Under the pieces are notes generated by a model, which ran no database searches, was not told where the DNA came from, and saw only the letters and a program-made list of their open reading frames with translations. From contig NZ_JBJURJ010000023.1 in NCBI RefSeq assembly GCF_046098205.1, forward strand, positions 40,257-104,256: a DNA stretch of 64,000 nt, in the 5' to 3' direction. Below, in pieces: positions 24,034-33,293 of this stretch. Each line of letters opens with the position of its first letter. Position 1 is the stretch's first letter. Source of the stretch: Paenibacillus_AR mesotrionivorans (GTDB lineage Bacteria; Bacillota; Bacilli; Paenibacillales; NBRC-103111). The position numbers and the translations under genes were made by a program.

Positions 24034-25158
24034 TTATTCCCGGTTGTTCCGCGGACGGTTCCGCAGGAAGGTGGGGATGTCCAGTTGGTCACCTGCCGGC
24101 TGGTTGCCGAAGGGCCGGATGCCTGCCGAACGGGTTTCCGGCTGGTGGGTCTCCGGTTGCCCGGGAGCCGGAGTGGAAGGACGGCGCTGAGGTGCTGCGG
24201 CAGCCTTGTGCTCGAAGCCGGTGGCAATTACCGTTACCTTGATTTCATCCTTCAGGCTCTCGTCAATAATAGCACCGAAGATCACATTCACCTCAGGGTC
24301 AGCTGCGGCGCTGACAATCTCAGCCGCTTCATTAACCTCGTAGAGGCTCATATTGATGCCGCCGGTAATATTCATGATGACGCCGCGTGCGCCTTCGATG
24401 GAGGTTTCCAGAAGCGGGCTTTGGATGGCCTTGCGGGCAGCATCGGATGCTCTGTTCTCGCCGGCGCCAACCCCGATACCCATCAATGCGGAGCCACGCT
24501 CCGACATAATGGTCTTCACATCGGCAAAGTCCAGGTTGATCAGACCGGGTACCATGATCAGGTCGGAAATCCCTTGCACACCCTGCAGGAGGACATTGTC
24601 CGCAACGCGGAATGCTTCCATCATGGGTGTTTTCTTGTCAATAATCTCCAGCAAACGGTCGTTGGGGATCACGATCAGCGTGTCCACCTTATCCTTCAGA
24701 GCGGCGATGCCCTGCTCCGCTTGCATGGCACGTTTGCGGCCTTCGAAGGTGAAGGGGCGGGTGACCACACCCACTGTCAATGCGCCGCATTCCTTGGCGA
24801 TTTCGGCGATAACGGGAGCGGCTCCCGTTCCTGTGCCGCCGCCCATCCCTGCTGTAACAAACACCAGGTCTGCGCCCTTCAGCTGTTGGATTAAGAGCTC
24901 GCGGGATTCTTCGGCGGCTTTTTTACCCACATCAGGATTGGCTCCTGCTCCAAGGCCCCGTGTCAGCTTCTCGCCGATCTTAAGCTTAACCTCGGATCTT
25001 GCCATATTCAATGCTTGCGCATCTGTATTCACCGTAATGAATTCAACGCTTTGGATGCCCGATTCAATCATCCGGTTGACTGCATTGCTGCCGCCGCCGC
25101 CAACTCCTATTACCTTGATCGTAGCAAGCTGTTCGTTGTCAATATCAAATTCCAGCAT
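24034..25158 (-). CDS. ftsZ: cell division GTPase FtsZ
   Basis: Tubulin-like GTPase that polymerises into the Z-ring; 374 residues. The N-terminus MLEFDIDNEQLATIKVIGVGGGGSNAVNRM holds the first nucleotide loop. The tubulin signature GGGTGTGAAP is at about 105, the T7 catalytic loop NLDFADVKTIM at about 208. A variable proline-rich linker begins near 320, and the C-terminal peptide LDIPTFLRNR binds FtsA and SepF. The start was chosen at the conserved MLEFD; GAGGGGG lies 11 bases upstream. It follows ftsA by 54 bases. Confidence 0.98.
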   Translation of the reverse strand: MLEFDIDNEQLATIKVIGVGGGGSNAVNRMIESGIQSVEFITVNTDAQALNMARSEVKLKIGEKLTRGLGAGANPDVGKKAAEESRELLIQQLKGADLVFVTAGMGGGTGTGAAPVIAEIAKECGALTVGVVTRPFTFEGRKRAMQAEQGIAALKDKVDTLIVIPNDRLLEIIDKKTPMMEAFRVADNVLLQGVQGISDLIMVPGLINLDFADVKTIMSERGSALMGIGVGAGENRASDAARKAIQSPLLETSIEGARGVIMNITGGINMSLYEVNEAAEIVSAAADPEVNVIFGAIIDESLKDEIKVTVIATGFEHKAAAAPQRRPSTPAPGQPETHQPETRSAGIRPFGNQPAGDQLDIPTFLRNRPRNNRE

Positions 25159-25212
25159 GCGTATTAGTTCCCCCTCACTGATCCTCATTCAGATTCATAG
25201 CAGTGTAACCTG

Positions 25213-26454
25213 CTATATTAATTCGCTTAGGAAGTTTTTCACCCTCTCGAAAAATCCCGGCTTGTCCGACGCGGCAGGGGATGAAGCCTTGACGGCGGCC
25301 TTGCGGGTATTCCCTGAAGGACGTGTCTTGGCGTTCTTCGCCACAAAGTTAATGATGCCGACCCCGCTGGTATAAGACGGATCACGGACACCGATGAATT
25401 CCGGCAAGGCAATCCTGACGGAAGTATCCAGTTCCCGTTTGGCAACGGACAGGATGCCCGGCAGGTTCACCGTTCCGCCGGTAAGCACATAACCGCCGGC
25501 CGCATTGCCATAACCTAAACGATGAACTTCAGCACGGATCAGCTGGAAGATTTCTTCAATTCGGGGCTCGATGATGCTGGCCAGATCCACCTGGGAGAAT
25601 TCCTTGTCCAGATTGCTTCCGATGCGAGGCACCTTAAATACCTGATCGGCAGCGGCGTCATCGATGGACGCACAGCCGAATTTCAGCTTCATCTTCTCGG
25701 CATGTTCGGTTTGCGTATGCAAGCCGATGGAAATATCGTTGGTGACAAAATCGCCTCCAACGGGAATGGTGGAGGTAGCGGCCATGTTTCCGTCCAAGAA
25801 GACGGATATTGTTGTGGCACCCGCTCCCACATCCACCAGGACGGTGCCCAGAGACTTCTCATCCTTGGACAGGGTCAGATAACCGCTGGCCAAGGACATC
25901 AGGGTCAGCCCGGCAATGCGCAGGCCGGACTTCTCCACGACGCGCCTTAAATTATGTACGGCTGTTTTGGTTCCGGTTATGATGGTGGCTTCCACTTCGA
26001 GGCGGACACCGATCATTCCACGGGGGTCTTGGATGCCCTCAAGCCCGTCCACGAGGAACTGCTTGGGTACGATGCCGATAATTTCCCGTTCGGGAGGCAG
26101 AGCAATGACTCTGGCCGCTTGCAGAACACGTTCGATATCCTCATCGCCGATCTCCCGGTCTTCGTTGGAGACGGCTACAACTCCATGGCTGGACTGAAGC
26201 GCAATATGGTTGCCGGAAATCCCTACGAATACGTCCGAAATCTGGATACCCACCATACGCTCGGCATGGTCCACTGCACTCCTGATGGATTCTACAGTCT
26301 TGTCGATATCGACAATGGCACCTTTCCGGATTCCCTCGGATTCGCTTGATCCCACTCCAATTATATTAATGGCCCCGTTTATCACTTCGCCAATAATAAC
26401 ACGCACTTTGGATGTACCGATGTCCAGACTCACAATGACGTCATTGTTGCTCAA
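25213..26454 (-). CDS. ftsA: cell division protein FtsA
   Basis: Actin-like ATPase that tethers FtsZ to the membrane; 413 residues. Phosphate-1 motif VSLDIGTSKVRVIIGEV at the N-terminus, the 1C (SHS2) domain at about 85-165, phosphate-2 VLVDVGAGATTISVF, and adenosine motif GGYVLTGGTVNLPGI. The C-terminal amphipathic helix KPGFFERVKNFLSELI binds membrane. The start is TTG (26452-26454), with a strong AGGAGGT eight bases upstream; no better ATG exists. It has a 450-base leader rich in hairpins. Confidence 0.97.
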   Translation of the reverse strand: MSNNDVIVSLDIGTSKVRVIIGEVINGAINIIGVGSSESEGIRKGAIVDIDKTVESIRSAVDHAERMVGIQISDVFVGISGNHIALQSSHGVVAVSNEDREIGDEDIERVLQAARVIALPPEREIIGIVPKQFLVDGLEGIQDPRGMIGVRLEVEATIITGTKTAVHNLRRVVEKSGLRIAGLTLMSLASGYLTLSKDEKSLGTVLVDVGAGATTISVFLDGNMAATSTIPVGGDFVTNDISIGLHTQTEHAEKMKLKFGCASIDDAAADQVFKVPRIGSNLDKEFSQVDLASIIEPRIEEIFQLIRAEVHRLGYGNAAGGYVLTGGTVNLPGILSVAKRELDTSVRIALPEFIGVRDPSYTSGVGIINFVAKNAKTRPSGNTRKAAVKASSPAASDKPGFFERVKNFLSELI

Positions 26455-26904
26455 CCGATGGCACCTCCTGTTCTTTCGTCTTAACGCTCCATTTATAGAA
26501 AAATGGAGGCTTGGGCCGGATGCTTCTGTATGTATTCAACAGGAGCCCCGGATTCCCTCTTTTTTCAACATTTTTTTTGGTGGAAAAATCTTCCCCGGCT
26601 ACCCCTGATCCCCGTATAGGCCGGAGGAGGTATGCCGGTTTCAAACCCGGCAGAGCCTGTTTGAGGCAAGGGCTATCTTTACCCCGTTTTGCCCTGTTTG
26701 AAACAGGAGGTCTGAAGGGTGTACGCCTTATCGGCGCCATCATAAAGAGTCTATAAAGCTAGCAAACTCCATAATTTTAATTTTAACATTATTTCCAGGC
26801 GATGAGTAGTCCTAATTACCGATTCGCAAGCACTATATCGCCATGGTGTAGTCCTTATTTTAGGGGGAATTACCGACGTCACTGCTTCACCGGAAAATGC
26901 CGGC
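26455..26904 (-). promoter_or_regulatory. hairpin-rich 450-base leader before ftsA
   Basis: No gene is supported. On the minus strand there are, in order: a CCGGCATTTTCCGG hairpin just after divIB; two similar AGGACTAC blocks about 45 bases apart; an AT-rich promoter-like block (GTTAAAATTAAAATTATGG); the dyads CCTGTTTCAAACAGG and GCCGGGTTTGAAACCGGC; and an eight-base hairpin CTCCATTT/AAATGGAG (26487-26508) directly before the ftsA ribosome site. Promoters for ftsAZ are expected here, and the folds may regulate. Confidence 0.5.
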
Positions 26905-27810
26905 CTACCCGTTGGTGTTGCCGCCCTGAGCGTTGGTTTTATTGCTGGGGGTAGGGGTTGGCTTAGGGGAAGCTTTGGTGGAGCTGCCGGTCTGCCCTTT
27001 GGCCGGAGTGGCTTTGGCTGCATTCGTGGCTTTGGCCTGGTTCGTCTTAGACGCCGTCTCCCCTTCGAAGGGAGCATGGCGGATCTGCTCCAGCATGGTG
27101 ATCACGCCGGAATCCTTGCCCCGTTCCTTCAGCTCATTAGTAAGAAAACCCAGATACTGAATGTTGCCGGGCAAATATTCGATGGTGGTCAGCACTTCGT
27201 AGCGAGACCGGGTGTAAATTTTGATGCGGTCCTCATATGCGGTGCTGGGATCGGGCCGGATCTCGGAGATGTCGGATAAATATTGCTGCGGAACCTGGGA
27301 CAAAGCAATACACAGCTTGGCCTTCAAGGGATTATCCGCTGCCCAGCCGGAAAGAATGGGCATGTCCAAGGGGACATTGGCCGCTTGTCCGGCAACGGGC
27401 AAAGCACTTCCGTCGGCCAGCAGCACCTCCTTGGTGCCATCCTCCGCCAGCTGGAAGGCCACTCTGCGGTATTCCTCCACATGAATCTTCAGCACTCCCG
27501 GGAAGCTCTTCACGACCTCCACCGTCTCAATAAACGGATGTTTTTTGACATTGGCCGAAACGGCGCTTGTCCCCATCGTAAAAAAGTTGTCACCGGTTCT
27601 CGCCCCGGAAGCCGCTATAATCTCCTCCGCCGACACCAGCTCGTTGCCTTCCACTTTAATTTGGGAAATTTTGCTGATGGAGGATTGAAAGAAGAGGACC
27701 AGGAATAAAGTGATAAAAAAAACAATGACCAGCCGGCGCAGCTTGCCGCCCCCCCGCCTTTCCTTGGGACCGGCAGGCTTCATGGCAGGTACGGCGTTTC
27801 CTTTGGACAA
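26905..27810 (-). CDS. divIB: cell division protein DivIB/FtsQ
   Basis: Bitopic septum protein of the FtsB/L/Q group; 301 residues. A short basic cytoplasmic N-terminus (KPAGPKERRGGGKLRR) is followed by one membrane segment (LVIVFFITLFLVLFF), a POTRA domain (ISQIKVEGNELVSAEEIIAASG) and a beta domain. The last 45 residues are a Lys/Ala/Thr/Pro-rich extracytoplasmic tail. The start was set at TTG with GAAGG seven bases upstream; ATGs farther upstream lack a ribosome site and overlap the region after murA. Confidence 0.92.
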   Translation of the reverse strand: MSKGNAVPAMKPAGPKERRGGGKLRRLVIVFFITLFLVLFFQSSISKISQIKVEGNELVSAEEIIAASGARTGDNFFTMGTSAVSANVKKHPFIETVEVVKSFPGVLKIHVEEYRRVAFQLAEDGTKEVLLADGSALPVAGQAANVPLDMPILSGWAADNPLKAKLCIALSQVPQQYLSDISEIRPDPSTAYEDRIKIYTRSRYEVLTTIEYLPGNIQYLGFLTNELKERGKDSGVITMLEQIRHAPFEGETASKTNQAKATNAAKATPAKGQTGSSTKASPKPTPTPSNKTNAQGGNTNG

Positions 27811-27984
27811 TCGAACACCTTCTTTTTCCCGGGTGGGCAGAATGAAGCATGGCCGGGACGCCATGCGAAACGCATATCCCGCACCCTCCGCTTTTCTTGG
27901 CGGCTGATGCGGGTTATGCAAGAAACACTTCTCTCATGATGGCCGGTTTTGCCGCGAATAAGATGTAATAAGGATGGCTTCTTG

Positions 27985-29304
27985 TTATGCCTCGGAAACC
28001 AGCTTTCCGGCTGCTGGGCTGCCGGTGGTCCATGCCGCAGTCGAAGTGGAAACGTCGGTTCTGGTGATGGAGGCTCCGAGACGGGCCAGGATTTCTTCTA
28101 TTCTATCATATCCGCGGTCAATATGATGAATCTGTTCCACAACCGTAATGCCGCGCGCAGCCAGCCCCGCAATGACCAGAGCAGCTCCGGCCCGCAGGTC
28201 TGTAGCCTCCACAGTGGCCCCGTACAGACGGGGAACGCCGCGGATATAGGCATTGGCCTGATCAATGCGGATGTCCGCCCCCATTCGGGCCAGTTCATCC
28301 ACATGTTTGAATCTGCCTTCAAAAATCGTTTCTTTGATTATACTCATTCCGTCTGCAAGTGATAGAAGCACCATAACCTGGGATTGGAGATCCGTAGGGA
28401 ATGCGGGATGGGGGGAAGTTACGATCCGCTCCACCGCCTTGGGTCTTCCGTGGCAGCATACATGTATTATATCACCATCGATGGAAATTTGAACACCGGC
28501 GCGGCGGAGTGCGTGGATTGCGGAAGTGAGGTGTGAGGAGTTGGTGTTTTCGAGTGTAATGCTGCCCCGTGTGACAGCTGCTGCGATCATAAGTGTGCCT
28601 GTTACGATCCGGTCCGGTATGACGGAATAAGTGACGGGTACCAGCCTGGGAACACCTTTGATGGTGATGGTATCGGTGCCTGCACCGTATATATTGGCTC
28701 CCATGGCATTGAGATAATTTTGCAAATCCTGGATTTCCGGTTCCCTTGCCGCATTATGAATGGTGGTAAGTCCCTCTGCCTTGGCGGCAGCCATCATAAT
28801 ATTCTCCGTAGCCCCGACACTGGGAAAATCAAGGAAGACATCACTGCCGACCAGTTGACTGGCGGTGCAGACGATCCGGTTGCCGGATTCCTCCACCTTG
28901 GCGCCCAATGCTTCCAGCCCCAGAAGGTGAAGATTAATTTTTCGCTCCCCGATGGCACAGCCACCGGGCTGATATACCCGAACCTCGCCGAATCTGGCCA
29001 GAAGAGGCCCCATCAGGAAGATGGACGATCTCATCTGTCCCATCAGCTCCTCGGGAATATGGGAGGAATGCATCAGCGCCGTATTGATGGTGACCGTGCC
29101 GTTCGCCAATTCCGCCTTGCACCCGAGGGACCTTAGTATATCCAGCATAACATGGATATCCAGCAAATCCGGCACGTTTTGGATACGGTGCACCCCTTTG
29201 GCCATAACCGACGCCGCCAGAATCGGCAGCGCCGCATTTTTGGCGCCCTGGATGCGTACCGTTCCCGCTAGTGGTCTGCCGCCTTCGATGACCAGCTTCT
29301 CCAA
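27985..29304 (-). CDS. murA: UDP-N-acetylglucosamine 1-carboxyvinyltransferase MurA
   Basis: Transfers enolpyruvate from PEP to UDP-GlcNAc, the first committed step of peptidoglycan synthesis; 439 residues. Lys22-Asn23 lies in GAKNAALP. The catalytic, fosfomycin-binding Cys116 is in PGGCAIGERKINLHLLGLEALG; the residue after the conserved Arg121 is Lys where Pro is usual. The start is TTG after GGAGGTGGAAC, giving MEKLVIEGGRPLAG. The gene lies between murB and divIB, an order I associate with Paenibacillus rather than Bacillus. Confidence 0.95.
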   Translation of the reverse strand: MEKLVIEGGRPLAGTVRIQGAKNAALPILAASVMAKGVHRIQNVPDLLDIHVMLDILRSLGCKAELANGTVTINTALMHSSHIPEELMGQMRSSIFLMGPLLARFGEVRVYQPGGCAIGERKINLHLLGLEALGAKVEESGNRIVCTASQLVGSDVFLDFPSVGATENIMMAAAKAEGLTTIHNAAREPEIQDLQNYLNAMGANIYGAGTDTITIKGVPRLVPVTYSVIPDRIVTGTLMIAAAVTRGSITLENTNSSHLTSAIHALRRAGVQISIDGDIIHVCCHGRPKAVERIVTSPHPAFPTDLQSQVMVLLSLADGMSIIKETIFEGRFKHVDELARMGADIRIDQANAYIRGVPRLYGATVEATDLRAGAALVIAGLAARGITVVEQIHHIDRGYDRIEEILARLGASITRTDVSTSTAAWTTGSPAAGKLVSEA

Positions 29305-29554
29305 AGTTCCACCTCCGTAAAAGTTTTCCGTGAGAAGAGCTGCTGCTCCGCAATGTTTAAACGGAGAAGCATTTCTTTTTACCGGCCGGAAGCTTCCGTA
29401 TCCGTAAAGTCGGGATACGCGCTGTCTGGCCAGTGAAGGAAAACCCGCGACTAAGAACCCGCGAGGCTTGTGAGCCGCCGCCTGCGCCTGCATGGGGAGA
29501 AAGCATCGCGATGCATGAATTGCCCGCCTGTTGCTTACAGCGGAGAGGGGAGCT

Positions 29555-30460
29555 TCACCATTCCCCGATCTTGCGGATCTCCGGCACCAGGTCCACCCCG
29601 GCAGCGGTCTTCACCGTAGAACGGATCAGCTCCATCAAGCCTGCAACATCTTCAGCTGTGGCGCCGCCGGTATTCACGATGAAATTGGCGTGCAGCGGAG
29701 ATACCTCCGCTCCTCCAACCCGCTTTCCCTTCAAACCGGCTTCTTCAATGAGTTTGGCTGCAAAATGTCCCGGCGGATTGCGGAAGGTACTCCCGGCACA
29801 GGGCAGCTGCAAGGGTTGAGTCCGTCTCCGGCGGTCCTTGTAGGCTGCCATGGCGCCGGCAATTTCCTTGCGGTCCCCATGCTGCATCCGGAACACCGCT
29901 TCGGTTACAATGCCGGTTTCCTCATGAAGGATAGAGTGGCGGTACGCATATTGCAGTTCCTCCGGCGCCATTCTTTTCCATTCCCCCGTTCCCAGAAGAA
30001 CCTCCGCCTCCACCAGAATCTTGGACATATCCGAGCCGTGGGCTCCAGCGTTCATGAACACCGCACCACCCACCGTGCCCGGAATGCCGCCGGCAAATTC
30101 CAGACCTGTCAGCCCTTCCTTGCCAACCAGCACCGACAGCTTGATCAGAGAGAAGGCCGCCCCGGCATAGACGGTTTCCCCATCGAAGCGGACCTCCTCG
30201 AACGCCCGGCCCAGACGGATCACCGCTCCCCGGAAGCCCTTGTCGGACACCAGCAGATTAGAACCTCTCCCCAATAAAAACCAGGGAATCTGCCTGCTGT
30301 TCAGGTACGCTACGGTTTGCGCCAGCTTCTCCTTGGAGGAAGGCGTCACCAGCACATCCGCAGGTCCTCCAATCTTCCAGGTGGTGTAGGGAGCCAGGGG
30401 CTCCCCGGATAATACTTCTCCCACTTCAAAAGCCAGCAACTCGCGAGCCAACTCATGCAT
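29555..30460 (-). CDS. murB: UDP-N-acetylenolpyruvoylglucosamine reductase MurB
   Basis: FAD-dependent reductase making UDP-MurNAc; 301 residues. FAD-binding motifs YTTWKIGGPADVLV, LGRGSNLLVSDKGFRG and EFAGGIPGTVGGAVFMNAGA are present. The catalytic Ser224 (CAGSTFRNP) and Glu294 (LVPEIRKIGEW) are intact. The start MHELAREL has AGGAGG ten bases upstream. A 560-base non-coding stretch precedes it, with promoter-like elements, so it may have its own transcription start. Confidence 0.95.
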   Translation of the reverse strand: MHELARELLAFEVGEVLSGEPLAPYTTWKIGGPADVLVTPSSKEKLAQTVAYLNSRQIPWFLLGRGSNLLVSDKGFRGAVIRLGRAFEEVRFDGETVYAGAAFSLIKLSVLVGKEGLTGLEFAGGIPGTVGGAVFMNAGAHGSDMSKILVEAEVLLGTGEWKRMAPEELQYAYRHSILHEETGIVTEAVFRMQHGDRKEIAGAMAAYKDRRRRTQPLQLPCAGSTFRNPPGHFAAKLIEEAGLKGKRVGGAEVSPLHANFIVNTGGATAEDVAGLMELIRSTVKTAAGVDLVPEIRKIGEW

Positions 30461-30583
30461 CGTCAAGCAACCTCCTTCACAGAACAACCGGGCCTGCCGG
30501 CGGCTCGCGGATCCCCGCGGGTTTGCCGCTTCAAGTTCCTGCCAGCCCGCCTTTTTACCGGGTGTCTGTCACGGTTATAGTGT

Positions 30584-30612
30584 AGTTTATGTAAAAGGCC
30601 CGAGAGTGTGAC
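30584..30612 (-). promoter_or_regulatory. sigma-E-like promoter upstream of murB
   Basis: The minus strand reads GTCACAC (30606-30612), then 14 bases, then CATAAACT (30584-30591). This fits sigma-E spacing and the CATANNNT -10; the -35 is approximate. It would supply MurB, MurA and DivIB during spore cortex synthesis. Confidence 0.4.
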
Positions 30613-30717
30613 AAATGCCCATTTGTGTTATCGGGACATCAGCACGGGCAATGCTTAGAGTTGTCCGGCTCTGCGCCAATACCAGTGTTTGACGCTGCAG
30701 CCTGTTCCCCCGAAACG

Positions 30718-30903
30718 CTAACGGAACAGAGAAACGCTTAGCCTGCTAAAAAGACCCGTTTGAAATTCTAACGGAACGGAGACGCGCTTACAGGAGCAAA
30801 ACCGGCTGTCCAGCGTAAATATAGGCGTGTAAGAGTCGCTGAGTTCCGTTTACTATGCAAAGCTAGTTCCAAAACGCCCGTAAGAGTCGCTGAGTTCCGT
30901 TAG
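30718..30903. repeat. 185-base four-arm repeat element, copy 2
   Basis: Arms CTAACGGAACAGAGAAACGC (30718) and CTAACGGAACGGAGACGCGC (30768) are direct. GTAAGAGTCGCTGAGTTCCG arms ending near 30850 and 30901 are inverted. Spacing is 50-51 bases, as in copy 1, and the ends form CTAACGG...CCGTTAG. No coding capacity. Confidence 0.8.
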
Positions 30904-31023
30904 CCGTCAAACGCACGTCCAAGGGGGACTGCAGGCATAACCATTGGGAGTACCCTATGGTTTTTTCAATCACCATGCGTTTATACGAAGATGTCATGTC
31001 TGCCGTATGCGTTCCCGACACTG

Positions 31024-32127
31024 CTACTTCCGACCTCCCGCCGCTTCGCGGATGAGGCCTACAATCTTGCCGGTAGCGTCGAAGTCGGCCGCCTCCTGCT
31101 CCATGGCAGCTGCGTAGGCGGAGCGGTTCGCGTACAAATCCCGCACACGCGCCAGCAGTGTCTGCGCGTTCAGCTCCTCCTCCTCCAGCACCTGGGCAAA
31201 CCCCCGGCGGGCGAAGGATTCCGCGTTCAGGATCTGGTCGCCACGGCTGGCGTTCCGGCTGAGAGGAATCAGCAGCATCGGTTTCTTCAGCACCAGAAAC
31301 TCAAAAATGGAGGTGGCCCCCGCCCGGGAAACAGCCACATCCGCCAGCGCCAGCATATCCGCCAGGCCGCCGGTGAGAAACTCCACCTGCTTGTAGCCAC
31401 GGCGTCCGTTAAGAGTGTCGTCCACATTGCCTTTGCCGCATATATGGATCACCTGGTACTCCTTCAACAGCTCCGGCAGCGCCTCGCGCACCGCCTGATT
31501 AATCGACTTGGCGCCTAGGCTTCCGCCCATCACCAGCACAACCGGACGGGTCCGCACAAAATCAAGATCCATCCGGGCCTTGTCCGCTTTGCCTTCAAGA
31601 AGCTCCCGGCGGATGGGCAAGCCGGTATACACCGCCTTGTCTCCTTTAATGTGCTTGACCGTCTCCGGGAAATTGACGCACACTCTGCCGGCCAGCGGGA
31701 CGGAAATCCGGTTAGCCAGCCCCGGAGTAATATCCGATTCGTGGATAATCACCGGAATGCCCCGCAGCTTGGAGGCGATAACCACCGGCACCGTCACAAA
31801 GCCGCCTTTGGAAAAAACCACATCCGGCTTTACCCGGCCCAGCACCCGCCAGGCGTCCCAAACCCCTTTGACCACCTTGAAGGGGTCGCTGATATTCTTC
31901 AGATCGATATACCGGCGCAGCTTGCCCGATGAAATGGCATGGAACGGGATTCCCGTTCCTTCCACAATGCCCCGCTCGATGCCTTCGGCAGAGCCGATGT
32001 AATCTACGCTCCAGCCAGACTTGCGGAGCTCCCCAATAAGAGCAAGGTTCGGCGTCACATGGCCCGCCGAACCGCCTCCGGTGAATACAATTTTGTTCAT
32101 ACCACTGAGTGGACTGTTGTTGTTCAT
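31024..32127 (-). CDS. murG: UDP-GlcNAc:lipid I GlcNAc transferase MurG
   Basis: Membrane-associated GT28 glycosyltransferase that converts lipid I to lipid II; 367 residues from ATG 32127 (GAGGTG 12 bases upstream) or 358 from ATG 32100 (MNKIVFTGGGSAGHVTPNLAL). The glycine loops GGGSAGHVTP and VMGGSLGAKSINQ and the UDP-GlcNAc-binding SRAGATSIFEFLVLKKPMLLIPLSRN are present. It begins 11 bases after spoVE, so both are in the same operon. Confidence 0.95.
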   Translation of the reverse strand: MNNNSPLSGMNKIVFTGGGSAGHVTPNLALIGELRKSGWSVDYIGSAEGIERGIVEGTGIPFHAISSGKLRRYIDLKNISDPFKVVKGVWDAWRVLGRVKPDVVFSKGGFVTVPVVIASKLRGIPVIIHESDITPGLANRISVPLAGRVCVNFPETVKHIKGDKAVYTGLPIRRELLEGKADKARMDLDFVRTRPVVLVMGGSLGAKSINQAVREALPELLKEYQVIHICGKGNVDDTLNGRRGYKQVEFLTGGLADMLALADVAVSRAGATSIFEFLVLKKPMLLIPLSRNASRGDQILNAESFARRGFAQVLEEEELNAQTLLARVRDLYANRSAYAAAMEQEAADFDATGKIVGLIREAAGGRK

Positions 32128-32138
32128 AGGATGAGGAT

Positions 32139-33236
32139 TCACCTCGAATATCGTGATATGTTGAGCAGAATGCCCAAGGACACCAGCATCAGTGTCAGGG
32201 ACGAGCCCCCGTAACTGATCAGAGGCAGCGTTATGCCCGTCACCGGCATCATGCCGATGACCACACCGATGTTGATGATCACCTGGACGGCGATCATGCC
32301 GGTAATGCCGGCGGCCAGCAGGCTGCCGAAGGTGTCCGGTGCCGTTATGGCGGTGCGCATGCCCCGCCAGACCAGAATGGTGAACAGCACCAGCACCAGC
32401 CCTGCGCCGATAAAACCCAGCTCTTCCGAAATAATGGAGAAGATAAAATCCGTCTGCGGCTCCGGCAGGTAGCTGTACTTCTGGCGGCTTGCGCCCAGTC
32501 CCAGGCCCACCAGACCGCCCGGCCCGATGGCGTACAAGGATTGAATCGCCTGATACCCCGCACCCAATGGGTCTGACCACGGGTCAAGGAAAGCGGTGAT
32601 CCGCTTCAGCCGGTAAGGGGCGGCGATAATCAGCCCCACAAATCCGGCCACACCGATCATCCCCAGCCCGGCCAAATGGGACATCCGCGCACCCGCCGCA
32701 TAGATGATCAGAAGCGATGCCCCTACCAGCACGGAGCCGGTGCCCAGGTCAGGCTGGAGCATAATCAGGCCGAAGGCGGCGCCCATCACCGCAAGCGGCG
32801 GCAGCAGCCCTTTGGTGAATTCGGTAATCCGGTGGTTCTCGTCCGACAACAGCTTGGACAAAAAGAGAATCATGCAGATCTTCATGAATTCCGAAGGCTG
32901 AATGCCGAAGGAACTGATGCCGATCCAGCTGCGGGCTCCTCCCCGAACCGCACCGATGCCCGGAATCAGCACCAGAATCAGGAGGGCAAAGCCACCCAAG
33001 AGCGCGGGTTTGGCCAATCTTTTCCACACCTGGTAGTCCACGTTCATGATGGCGGTCATGGCGATCACCCCAAGAACGGCGAACAGGAGCTGGCGCTTCA
33101 AGTAATAGTACCAGTCCCCAAAATCATGGTACGACAGCACCGCACTGGCACTGTAGACCATCACGACACCGATGCACAGGAGCGCAAGGGTTGCGATCAG
33201 CATAATCAAATCCGGCGAGTTTCGTGTTTTTCCCAT
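32139..33236 (-). CDS. spoVE: SEDS-family lipid II polymerase SpoVE/FtsW
   Basis: Polytopic SEDS glycosyltransferase, 365 residues with about ten hydrophobic segments. Signature GGARSWIGISSFGIQPSEFMKI, QPDLGTGSVLVGASLLIIY, SEELGFIGAG and GITLPLISYGGSSL. Position between murD and murG is that of spoVE in Bacillus. It pairs with the transpeptidases SpoVD or PbpB in the same cluster. I cannot tell from sequence alone whether it serves vegetative division (FtsW) or cortex (SpoVE). Start chosen at ATG with AGAGGTG upstream. Confidence 0.9.
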   Translation of the reverse strand: MGKTRNSPDLIMLIATLALLCIGVVMVYSASAVLSYHDFGDWYYYLKRQLLFAVLGVIAMTAIMNVDYQVWKRLAKPALLGGFALLILVLIPGIGAVRGGARSWIGISSFGIQPSEFMKICMILFLSKLLSDENHRITEFTKGLLPPLAVMGAAFGLIMLQPDLGTGSVLVGASLLIIYAAGARMSHLAGLGMIGVAGFVGLIIAAPYRLKRITAFLDPWSDPLGAGYQAIQSLYAIGPGGLVGLGLGASRQKYSYLPEPQTDFIFSIISEELGFIGAGLVLVLFTILVWRGMRTAITAPDTFGSLLAAGITGMIAVQVIINIGVVIGMMPVTGITLPLISYGGSSLTLMLVSLGILLNISRYSR

Positions 33237-33265
33237 GCCCGACACCTCTTTAAGCGTAAGCTTGT

Positions 33266-33291
33266 GAGGGGCAAGCAGGGCTTGACCCCTC
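33266..33291. repeat. intercistronic hairpin between murD and spoVE
   Basis: GAGGGG-CAAGC pairs with GCTTG-CCCCTC around a three-base loop. No U-run follows on the minus strand, so it is not a plain terminator; it could be an mRNA processing or stability signal. Confidence 0.55.
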
Positions 33292-33293
33292 TG

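Larger units (their letters stand above)
30461..31023. other. 563-base intergenic region between murG and murB
   Basis: No gene is supported. It contains the second copy of the four-arm repeat element (30718-30903), a sigma-E-like promoter facing murB (30584-30612), a TATAAC -10-like hexamer (30574-30579), and GC-rich inverted sequence near 30490-30545 just before the murB ribosome site. Confidence 0.6.
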
